NCBI GenBank assembly: GCA_030435675.1
Contig: CM059623.1
Span: 10,628,012 to 10,692,011, forward strand
Direction of reading: 5' to 3'
Source: Steinernema hermaphroditum
Lineage: Eukaryota; Nematoda; Chromadorea; Rhabditida; Steinernematidae
DNA length: 64,000 nt
Positions 54,970 through 64,000 of this stretch are shown in pieces. Position 1 is the stretch's first letter, and every line of letters begins with the position of its first letter. Both the position numbers and the translations under genes were made by a program. The notes below the pieces were generated by a model, which made no database searches, had not been told where the DNA came from, and was given only the letters and a program-made list of their open reading frames with translations.

Positions 54970-56570
54970 TCAATTGATATTAAGATAGCCCAACGAAACT
55001 GCGATCACAAAAATAGTCAAAAGACTTGAGGGTAGCGTGGGAAGAGCTCCTCCTGTTGTGGGGCTAACCGTAGAAGTGGAGGGAAGGGGTGACGAGGTGC
55101 TTGTTGAAGCAGTGCTAAGTGTGGTGGATTTAGCTGAGTGTGTTGTCGGGGTTTCCATGGATGAAGTAGTGCCCGAAGATGTTGCGGAGTCGGACGACGC
55201 CGTTTTATGTTGGGTAGTTGGTGTCACAACAGTTGTAGTCGTGTTTGGACTGATCTTTGATGTGCTTAGACTTGTTACTGTCATATTTTGGTGTGTAGTG
55301 GCCTTCGAATTTGATGTGGAAGTGTGTGACGACGGGAAATCGGAGCTGCGGTGAGTGGTAGGTGGCGAACTTGGAGCGATTTGACTAGTTCCGGAAGCAC
55401 TGGCTGTTGATGATCTTGAAGTTACTGTAGTGGCTGACACAGTTGATGTGTCCACTTTTGCTGTGCTCGGCAGTTTGGCGCTTGTCGTTGTTTGAAAGTT
55501 ACGAATCGTGGAAGTCGAGTGAGTTGGTGACGATGTGCTTGTCTTTGTAGCTACAGTACTTCCTGGTGTTGCGAACGTTGAGTGTGAGGGAGTTGCGGGT
55601 GCCGTCGATGTGTGTGTTCTTGGGGTTTTCGTGGATGAGGCAGTTGTGGAATCGGAAGACGTCGTTCTCCGTTGAATGGTAGATGTCACAACAGGTCTGG
55701 TCGTACTTGGAGAGATCTTAGATGTTCCTGAGCTTGCTGCTGTTGTTGGCGACTCTGACGTTCCTGTGGAGGCTGGCAACGTTGATGTGGTGACTTTTGT
55801 AGTGGTATGAATTCTGGTGGCGCTTGTTGTTCTTCGCGAGCCAGCCGTAGTTGACACTGAAACAATCTAGCTATCGCTGGAAGTGCCAACCTACCATCAG
55901 TGGGATTGTTGGCGACTGTCGACATGGTTACAGAAGACGAGGAAGCGGAAGTTACATGGACTGTGGTCGGCGATTGAGAAGTCCTTGTGGAACTGAGTGC
56001 CATTTTTGTGGTCTTTTTTGACGCTGTCGTTGTACGGTCTTGGGAGATTGACGTAGTGGGCATAGTTGAAGTTGACGGACTTTGCGTCACTTTTGCGGAG
56101 GAGCCTGACATTTTAAACGTCGTACTTGCTGGCGGTAGCTTTGTAGTTGTGACTGAAAAGATCGAAATTGGGCAAATTTGACATTTTATGGTTGATTAGA
56201 GGGTTGATTAAGCTTGCCTTTCACAGTTGTTGTTGGTCCTTCAGAACTATGCATCAGGGTTGATCCGATGGTCGGTGAACTTGACAAAGTTGGATATATG
56301 AAATCTGGGCCTAAATGTATCATCGCAACTTTATGAGAATAAGTTGGCCACTTACAGCAGAAGAAGCCCTTAATAGTACTGTAGCATGAGTAGTTATCCT
56401 CACAGGGGCACGCTATAGAAAAAACTTCAGATACATTTAGATAGCTGGATTTACTCACGAGTAAGAAGAGGAAAGTCAGGATTGTCCGGACACTGACTGA
56501 TAGGAGGGACAAACAAGAGGTCGGCACGAATTGACCCAATTGTCAGAAGGAGCACCACAGAGATTCCCAT
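54970..56570 (-). CDS. Long mucin-like protein with Cys-rich head and C-terminal anchor
   Basis: Exons 56459-56570, 56356-56412, 56218-56310, 55895-56152 and 54970-55856 close to 468 residues. Signal peptide (MGISVVLLLTIGSIRA), a short Cys module (CPDNPD, then CPCEDNYSCYSTIKGFFCC) whose final Cys codon is split by an intron, then about 380 residues that are more than half Thr and Ser, and a hydrophobic end (SLLTIFVIAVSLGYLNIN) fitting a GPI signal. The third intron begins GC instead of GT (AAAG|GCAAGC), a recognised minor GC-AG class. All introns are phase 1. Presumed heavily O-glycosylated surface mucin. Confidence 0.85.
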
Positions 56571-57172
56571 CGTTCTCACTCTGATCAATTTCTGGTCTAC
56601 TGCTAGCGGTGGTGAGCACTAATCCAAGAGTTGCAGCGTTCTGATAACGAAAGGTGCAGTGCTATCGTGACTTAACTCCTCTTATAGGGGAATGCGGCTG
56701 AATCATAAAGAGTTTGGGTGGAGATGTTTGCGTTCCATATCGAGTCAGAAAGCTTTTAGGCGATTCATAGAACGTTCCGAAAAGGCTCAATGTATCGAGC
56801 GTTGTTTACGAAGTCAAGAAATGCGCCAATGCCAGCGAGGAAGTGAGCATTTCAATGTTAAAGAGTACGGTATTGTTTGAGCAAGTGGACAAAAGAATGA
56901 TCGCGTGTGCTTTTTTGTGCGAATTTATGAATAGTATATGAGTTTAGCGCGCGGAACTCCAATTTGAACTGGATGGGCCTCGACCTGAGGAAGACTCGTG
57001 TCTTGTGATCTCATCAACCATAGTCAGTAATGCCAAAGAAATAACGTTGTGATTACGGAGTGAAAAGTCTTGATTTTTGAAACCCCATTTCTCCTTTTGT
57101 TAATCAAACAACTATCGATAAAAGAGATGTAGCTGCTGAAGCTCAATGCAAATGGGACAACCTATTATTTAT
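56571..57172. other. Intergenic, no gene seen
   Basis: The spacer between the mucin (-) promoter side and the 3' end of the chitinase. Only a 62-codon unsupported frame. Confidence 0.5.
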
Positions 57173-58996
57173 TTACAAAGTGCGTCCAAACACGCAGGCG
57201 ATCAGAGTCACGATAAACACTATTCTGGAGAGCACAGATTCGGAACCATTAGTTGTGGTACGAACCGATGCAGCTGTTGTCGTAGTAGTTTCCTTTTTCT
57301 GAGTTACAGCCACAACGCCTTTTGTTGTCGACGTTGATTCAGGACCGGTCGATGTTGTGCAACTCGGTTCGCTCGTTCCAAGGAAGGCCCTTTTTGTTGC
57401 CTTGATCAGAGGGTACTTGCACCCTTCTCCACAGGATCCAGTGTAGTCATCATAGGGTAGATCGTAGATCATGATTCCACCGAGACCCTTCGCACGCGCA
57501 TAGCCCGCCTTGAAGGTCAAACTTCGGACATCCTCGTAGGACACCCACTGTTTGTTCCCGTAGAAGTACGGTGACTTTACATCATCTCGCCACACGTTAG
57601 TGTAGTTTCCGGATTTCACGGCTTCACAGACCTGGTGACCAATTCAAATGCACTACATAGGATCAGGCAGATGTACCTCGTTGTACGTCAAGTCATCTCC
57701 CCATTTCTGCGATGAACCGATCGCGGGAGCGTAAGGGAAGTTGAAGGCGTTCGACAACAGTTCATAGCCTCTGGAGTAAACGGGCATTCCGAACACCAGC
57801 TTCTCCGCTGAGAGACCTCCACTGAGCCATTCGTAGGTGGTGTAGTTCTGGAAGCGTTTGGGATATCACAGATGTATCTGGCTATTTCAATTTCTGGGGA
57901 CAGTACCAGTCGGGACACCCGAAGTTGTATTGACAGAGGTTAGACGAGCATTTTAGCCCAAGTTTGCTCTAAATGATGCGTTCTAGAATGCGCCCAGTTC
58001 TCTGCAAGAGGATTTGATGGACAGAATCAAGGGCGCTGTTTAGGTCATTCATAGGGGTTCAGAATGCTTGTCTAACCGTCTAATTTTCTAACTGTCTAAT
58101 TGTCTTAAGGAGCTAACACACTTTTTCTTTAGTTCCCCAGTGAGAAACACTTCCTAGAACGCTTGTTGGACTTGGGTCATCGATTAAATGATGAGCTCGC
58201 AAGGAAACCACAACTCACAGAGTTGAATCCTCTTAGAATCCAGAGCTCGTAATCGAGAGCGTACAGAGGTGAATTGAATCCCGTGAATGGAGTGTACTTC
58301 GCATAATCGTGATAGTCATAGTTCATGATTTGGACGAAATCCGCATACCTAAAATCTGTATTTTGCTGGCAGTGACCCTCCTGACAACTCACTCGTTCAG
58401 TGCAGAAATGTTATAGGCCATCATAGTGATCGTATAAGGAGCGGAGACGGCTAAGGACAAGCCTAAAGTCTTCTCTTTTCCCGATCCGTTGAATTTCTCC
58501 CTGAAGTGTTTGAGGAGACTGGAAAGACCGTCCTTGTCGGTCTTCTTCGCGTCGGGACTCCACACGGGAAACTCCCAGTCGAGGTCGAATCCGTCGAGGT
58601 CGTTCTCGCGCAAATATTCAGCTACTTTTCCCGTATACGAATCCATCAAAGTATCGTTGAGAACCAAAGTGCTCATGATAGGATTAGATGGCGTCAAGGT
58701 CAAGAAGATCTTCAACTTCGGATTAGTTTTCCTTAAATCCAGGATAGGCTGTAGATCGGCGACATTCGGCATGTGAGGTGTGAAGTTGCCATGGATGTAG
58801 GTGGATCCGATGATCATCAAGTGCGTACAGAGGAAGGGATCCGTGTTGGACGCTGGGAAAACAGAGTTTGGTCTGAATTCACTTGCTGTGGTTCATAGAA
58901 ATCCGGTTATTACCTCGTGTAGCAGCTAATTATCTTCTCTGACTGCGAAATGCTCCAAAACAATGAGATGAGAAGAAGTATTCTCATGACGCCCAT
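57173..58996 (-). CDS. GH18 chitinase with Thr-rich tail and C-terminal anchor
   Basis: Exons 58914-58996, 58393-58872, 58219-58348, 57677-57847 and 57173-57631 close to 440 residues. Signal peptide (MRILLLISLFWSISQS), then a GH18 barrel: ISCYTR start, FLCTHLMIIGSTYI, SLAVSAPY, the catalytic signature DGFDLDWE at about 116-123 with all three Asp and the acid Glu, IMNYDYHDY, LVFGMPVYSRGY and GGIMIYDLPYDDYTG. The last 70 residues are a Thr/Ser-rich stretch followed by a hydrophobic tail (VLSRIVFIVTLIACVF), resembling the neighbouring mucins. It hydrolyses chitin, presumably at a membrane or matrix surface. Exon 2's acceptor is the inner GAATTCAG, chosen because it keeps the frame. Confidence 0.93.
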
Positions 58997-59892
58997 GTTC
59001 CGAGAAGACCATCAAAAGACGAGTTCGGACCATCAGTGGCGTTGCAGGGACTACTTATTTTGAGCGTTAATCCGTTTATCTCGCCTTATCACCACATTGC
59101 CACTAGTAGAATTCACGTGATAACACGCGAGTGTAGTGTACAACAAGTGCTTTCGTCTGCAAAAATCGTGTAGTCTCATGGTGTTTGAACCTGATGCATC
59201 TGGAACCTGAAACTATACAGGCCTGCAAGGCACGATGGTTCGAAAAAAAAAATCTTAGCTTAACTTTAAGTAGGTTAAGTCAACTTGAAGCTAAGCGACA
59301 GTTAACTTAACCTACATGGTATGTTCCAAAAAATTTTTTCGGATGATGGTTTGATAGCCCGATCCGAAAGCATCATGACTGTGCAGTTTTATTCGGTTTT
59401 GCTTCAATAGTCACACATAGACAAGCTAAGCGACACCAAAGAGGGCGTTTTGTGTCGCGCAGAGTATAAATGGGCCTTTACTGGCCGCTGTTTCTCTAGG
59501 CTCTTGCCCTCTTTAATTAACAGGACGTGTAAATGTTGGAAAAACAGTTCAAGGTAGCTGTGTCTTGTGGTTTGCTCTCCTTATTATTTTGTGATGAGCT
59601 CTTTGTTTGGAAGTTCCCACTGTGCTCAGTACAGGCCATCAGCGAACGAACAATGTCCCTGTCCCTGGAACAGCTCTTGATCGATGATATTATCCCCAAA
59701 CGCCAATGTTTAAACGAGAGGGCACGAAGCACGAAGATAGTGTGCCTATGAGATTATGATTTTCGCGATCCATTCCGCTGCGTGGAGCGTACTCTAGAGG
59801 AGGATTCTACTGTTTTAATGAACTATCGTATCGACTAGCAGTCATAATGTAAACGCTGCGTTCGATGTGAACCGAGATATTGGGTTGATGCA
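58997..59892. other. Intergenic with a small inverted repeat
   Basis: AAGTAGGTTAAGT at about 59270 pairs with ACTTAACCTACA at about 59305, and AAGCTAAGCGACA occurs twice (59289, 59425). No supported gene. Confidence 0.45.
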
Positions 59893-60387
59893 TTGAAAAT
59901 GAGCCCCTTGGTTAACATCCTTTATTTTTACAATATTTACTCCTGGGGCATAATTGATTGGTGCGTTGTTGAGCACATTAAACATTCACCCTACATCATC
60001 ATTGGCGGCTTGTCCGTTACATTCCTCTTGATGTTGGAGGTCTATTTTATTTTTATGATCATTTTTTGGTACCCCGAGATGGCAAAATGCGAAGTGATGT
60101 ACGGGCTTCCTATGGTAGCATTTGTGTGATGGACGGTGATTGCCTTCTACCACGTACATCCTTGGTTCTTGCCTATTGAATGCACCTACCGCTGCGGTCG
60201 TCGTATATCACAGCATGGGCTAACTCAAAAAGATGGCCGTTTCGGATCACCATGTTCCATTAACTCCAATGTTTCCAAATGGTTAAGTAATATAACAGGG
60301 AACGGGGACATGCAGCAGATAGCCATCGCTCACAGTTATCATGCCCACATAGTGACTTTACGAGCTCATTCCTACTTTAAGGAATAA
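59893..60387 (+). pseudogene. Possible seven-TM chemoreceptor remnant (SRT-like)
   Basis: Two frames separated by a stop at 60127 give a membrane-like N-terminal part: NIYSWGIIDWCVVEHIKHSP, then a long hydrophobic segment (LSVTFLLMLEVYFIFMIIFW) and YPEMAKCEVMYGL. The pattern of a His-Pro-like turn, first helix and Lys/Cys-rich first loop resembles nematode serpentine receptors of the SRT class. The continuation after the stop loses hydrophobicity. If real, it is truncated and broken. Confidence 0.3.
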
Positions 60388-60389
60388 GA

Positions 60390-61302
60390 GGCCAAATGTA
60401 GAAAAAATGGCTCTTGTATTCCTAAAAAATACGACTGTCCGAGGCCCTGTATTTCCAAGTTGACCTCCACAAAAGCTCTTCACTTTGAGCTGTGAGACTC
60501 ATGTTCGTTGTTCATATAGAGCTCTCTTAGCTCTATCTTACTATCATCTGTACGCGTCCGTAAATGAAGATATCAGAGAAAGCCACTGAGAATAAGGTGA
60601 AGAGGTCGAAAATTAGACCAAAACCATTTTTCGATTTTAAACCTCGGGTACTCTACGAACGAGGAATCCGAATGTTGGCCATAAAGTGGGCTGAAGTTGT
60701 TGATGCTAACGGCGAATACCTTGATTAGATTGTGTGCCTTTTTGGTAATAAATATCTACTTTCAAAAAGGCTCATTTATTATGCATCAACCCAATAGATA
60801 ATAAATGTAAATTTAGCTCATGGAAATCAATTAAGTTTTGTCAGCCAGTCTTCAACATCTAGACTAGCTCTTTGTAATCCTCCTTGTAAATTATGGAACA
60901 AAAACTTCACCAGGTACCGTGAAACCCTAGGTAAAATGTGAAGAAGGCATTCATGTTGACGTAATTATCACTTACTTCTCGTCTTTCATTATGTGCAACT
61001 ATACATTCCTTCGTTATCAAGGTTCGCTGCTAACTATGCTGTTATCAAAATTTGCCGATTTCTTGAATGCGTTTTTGTTCTGGCCTTTGATTCACTACAG
61101 CTAGTGATGCCGATCGAATCCGAAATCCAAACGACCCAAATAGTAATTTTCAAATAGAAGGATGCACTGATTGACATCCAGTTGCACCGAGAATGTTTCA
61201 CAACAAGCCACGTTCAACTTTAACGAAGCAGTTTGTTCCAATTCCTCATTGTCAGCGATGCATCATGTATTAGGTTACCGCAGCCGTTCCAGAGCTGATT
61301 CA
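60390..61302. other. Intergenic, no gene seen
   Basis: AT-rich, without supported frames on either strand. Confidence 0.5.
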
Positions 61303-61880
61303 TCATGTGAATGTAACTATAGAATACAGCATTCCAACAGTTAGAGCAAGAGTAGATTTGAAGCCGACGCCTGTGTGAGATTGATTCTGTTGAGTAGAAG
61401 GCAGAAGACAACAGATACAGCCAAATGGTGTTGTTCCACAGAGCGCATATCCTGGAGCACATGGCATACAATCTGAGGCACCGTAATCACAGTAGCTGGA
61501 TCGTCGAACCTACATTTTACTGCAAACCTTCGACTAGGCAATGATCTATTTGTAACAATAGGAACATCCACCATTATGGAGGGCAGAGTGGAAATTGTGA
61601 TTTTCTGGGAATTACCTAAAACTGAATGCCTTGTGGAAAGTGTTCTGGAGAACCTACAGCAAATGTAACTGAAACTCGTCTCCGTGGGAACAAGGCCATC
61701 TCCGCATGATCGGTTGACACACTCTGAAGAAATCACGATTCCGTAATATGCAGACATCTACGAAGTACCTTTCCCGATAGATCCATCTGGGCAAGCAAGT
61801 GGAGAAAAATTACCAGAAGTAGTTGTTGAGATTAGCGTAATCGATATTATCAAAGAACGTACTTGCAACTTCAGATGCAT
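61303..61880 (-). CDS. Small Cys-rich surface protein with C-terminal anchor
   Basis: Exons 61769-61880, 61658-61723, 61514-61615 and 61303-61472 close to 149 residues. Signal peptide (LIISITLISTTTSG), a Cys module (CPDGSIGKECVNRSC through SYICC) whose last Cys codon is split by a phase-1 intron, a Ser/Thr/Pro-containing linker, a second module (CMPCAPGYALCGTTPFGCIC then C), and a hydrophobic end (STLALTVGMLYSIVTFT) fitting a GPI signal. It shares module type, intron phase and anchor with the mucin-like genes at 52-56 kb but lacks the long Thr tract. Confidence 0.8.
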
Positions 61881-63167
61881 TTTTAATGGAAAACGGAAGA
61901 AAAGCGACTTTCAGCTAATGTGGAACCGGAGAAAGAACCTTTGTACATAAGGCCTAGTTACTCATTATTTATTTGTTGGATTTTAGATGTGCAGTTGAAG
62001 GAAAGACCGGCAACTCAGGCCAATAAGCTTTTATGTAAATAACACTTTTATGGATACATGAGGTGCGGCTGCGGCATCCTTGTTTACAGTCCTTGTGGTT
62101 TGGGCGCGCATTTGCATTTCAGTGATGTGTATATGACAAAATATAAAACGCTCTGCATTTGCAATCCTCGAATTCGTAAATCCTCAAAATAAACTTGAGT
62201 CGTGATAGCGTAAATCAAAGATAGAGTCAAAGTCAAAGTGTGATAGCGTATAAATGACAATGGACGCCAATTTAACAGCAGGGAGCAGTTGAAGGTTTGA
62301 TTCGAACAAAACGATTCGAACAGCCTGGGAGGGTCAACGATCAGCTTCTGTTCAACTTGGACAACAGTATGCCGAAGAGACTCGTTTATGTCCCAATGAA
62401 GCACGAAGGCTGCATCGATTATTAATGTCATTGTTTGTTGTTATTTAAAAGCTTAACTTAGTCCGATAGTTATCATCAAATTTTTCGAAATTCCGGGATG
62501 ATAGACGGAAAGAGGTGCCACTTAAAATATAGGGTGGTCCTATCTTTATCCAACAGACTGTACTTTTGGTGTGACCGGCTGCGTCCTCGTCGAGTACTGA
62601 AGAGAAAACCAATCAAAATGAAGCGATATTGACCAGAAAAGTGTAATTTTTGAAATCAGCAACTTTAGGGGAGGGTAAGCAGTTGCTTACGGGTTATACA
62701 TAGTCTTACATGTAATCAGTAGCGTTGCAAGATCATTCCCTTCGCGAAGAACGCATTGCCTAAAACCTGGTTGCAAAGCCCCAAACATATCGTGGAAGTA
62801 ATAATTATTTCGTGGTGGAATCGGAGCTGCACATTCAAGCAACGTTGGATTGAAAAATAAGTACATATTATTTTCGATCGTGTTTACGTATTTATTGTGA
62901 ATAGCTGGAAGCACTCAAGGCATATTCATCACGATAGGAATGATCTTTTGTTTTGGTAAAAGGCGGAGTGACTTTGGCCGACATCGTTTTCAGAATGTTC
63001 TTGATCTTGGTCTCGAAAAAAAAGCAGTATGGTCTTTTCCACTTCCATGAAAATTCTGCATTAGCGGAGACCCGCCACAGAGACTCGAGTTGTCCTAAAC
63101 GAAGAATGTATTTTCCACAAAGTGTAACTTTATAGTTGTCACGACTTTATTAACATCAACATTGACA
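61881..63167. other. Intergenic, no gene seen
   Basis: A 115-codon minus frame at 62084-62431 has no signal, domain or codon pattern that persuades me. The rest is AT-rich. Confidence 0.45.
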
Positions 63168-63712
63168 TCAAAGTGAACCAACAATCAGGGCAAGCATCAT
63201 GAGAACAAAGCACAAACTAGCCGTTCCAGCGAACTTGCAGCAGATGCACGAATCAGTTTGTCGGTTCTGCTCCTTTATTAAATGTGTCGGACATGTTTCA
63301 TTAGCAGAACACACTGAAATGCAAGCTCAATACAACATATGTGAATGCCTATTATACCTTGGATGAAATCACCCTTCTCACACGATAAAACGTGAGTAGT
63401 TGTTGGCAAAGGAGTCGGTGATGTGGTCGAGGAGGGTGATGTGGTCGTCGAAGAGGATGTCGTCGTCGAGGGGGGTGATGTGGTCGTCGAGGAGGATGTG
63501 GTCGAGGAGGGTGATGTGGTCGTCGAGGAGGATGTGGTCGAGGAGGGTGATGTGGTGGTGGAAGATGAGGTGGTTGAGGAGGGTGATGTCGTCGTAATGG
63601 TTGATGTGGTCGTCGAGGGTGATGTGGTCGTGGAGGACGTCGTAGATGAGTTGTGCGATGCAGTAACTATCAGAGGAACGACAAGAGACACTACAATACG
63701 GAACCACCTCAT
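63168..63712 (-). CDS. Mucin-like protein with tandem Ser/Thr repeats, Cys module and C-terminal anchor
   Basis: Exons 63358-63712 and 63168-63313 close to 166 residues. Signal peptide (WFRIVVSLVVPLIVTAS), about 75 residues of a near-perfect repeat (SPSSTTSSSTTT, encoded by a 33-36 bp minisatellite), then a Cys module (CEKGDFIQVCSANETC through SCICC), and a hydrophobic C-terminus (LCFVLMMLALIVGSL). The single intron is phase 1. The order is reversed relative to the 468-residue mucin, with the Thr tract before the Cys module. The plus-strand frame of 137 codons over the repeat is its complement. Confidence 0.8.
63430..63650. repeat. Coding minisatellite in the mucin-like gene
   Basis: On the plus strand, GAGGGTGATGTGGTCGTCGA is repeated five to six times with period 33-36, interrupted by imperfect units. 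It encodes the Ser/Thr repeats of the gene at 63168 and is likely length-variable. The 63713-64000 end of the window shows no gene. Confidence 0.8.
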
Positions 63713-64000
63713 ACTGAAAGTAAGTGAATGCGCCGTGCTGCATTTCGTCGGTCTTATACGCACTCATGGGTCGTCCCGCACTTTCCGGCACATTATCATT
63801 TTTACAAACACAAAACCCCAAATCATCATGAGTTGATAAATAGCTCAGCCCACGTGGTCATTGAGTAATGTGTGCACAGCTCCGAGTGACAGTGCAATCG
63901 GATTTCCCTAGTTTAACTATTAGAGACAACGACCAAAGGAAGATTCACACCATCAGATTCTATTCCCTGATAGGCTCTTCAGGCACTAACTAGGTCCAGA

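Noticed and set aside
62084..62431. 115-codon minus-strand frame
   Set aside because: No recognisable feature and weak codon pattern in an AT-rich gap.
63423..63836. Plus-strand 137-codon frame rich in Val, Glu and Asp
   Set aside because: It is the complement of the Ser/Thr repeat tract of the mucin-like gene on the minus strand, which has a signal peptide, Cys module and spliced end.

Overview
This window is nuclear DNA from a nematode. The evidence is compact genes with many 41-50 nt introns ending in TTTCAG-like acceptors, TTAGGC-type (nematode telomere) hexamers inside a minisatellite, and nematode-style families: short-prodomain astacins with EGF and CUB domains, ShK-domain secreted proteins, a TWK potassium channel, and F-box and MADF proteins. 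No species can be named. The very short introns and the expansion of secreted astacin and ShK genes would fit a rhabditid or tylenchine worm, but that is inference. Gene models were joined by hand from reading frames and splice consensus. Where I say a model closes, the exon lengths sum to whole codons from ATG to stop. Layout, 0-8 kb: a small secreted protein (+), an ACOT13/THEM2-like thioesterase (-) and a seven-exon two-pore-domain K+ channel (-), followed by a tandemly duplicated non-coding block. 8-19 kb is mobile DNA. It holds an RTE-type retrotransposon whose endonuclease part is inverted, a minisatellite carrying telomere-like hexamers, an astacin, an ShK-type gene, and a complete-ended PIF/Harbinger DNA transposon (14659-18943, TTA target duplication). 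The transposon contains a MADF gene, a transposase broken into pieces, a captured SF1 helicase fragment and a 394-bp perfect-looking palindrome. 19-34 kb holds two more ShK genes, three astacins on alternating strands, an F-box gene with an inverted partial copy, an unrecognised gene, a minisatellite and two tRNA-derived SINE-like pieces. 34-47 kb is the conserved housekeeping part: a tail-anchored protein resembling the C-terminal half of ACBD4/5, two unrecognised small proteins sharing a 170-bp divergent promoter, the centralspindlin RhoGAP cyk-4, the mitochondrial import protein Tim17 and bifunctional PAICS for purine synthesis. 46.9-64 kb is again secretory: a fifth astacin, a possible two-gene operon, two long Cys-rich/ShK genes, and on the minus strand a run of Cys-rich and mucin-like proteins with hydrophobic C-terminal tails around a GH18 chitinase with the same Thr-rich tail. 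Taken together, the accessory genes look like a secretome (metalloproteases, ShK peptides, mucins, chitinase) of the kind used at the gut, pharynx, cuticle or host/food surface. The five astacins have matching intron positions, so they arose by local duplication. The mucin modules are separated by phase-1 introns, most of which split the second codon of a Cys-Cys pair, an arrangement suited to exon shuffling.
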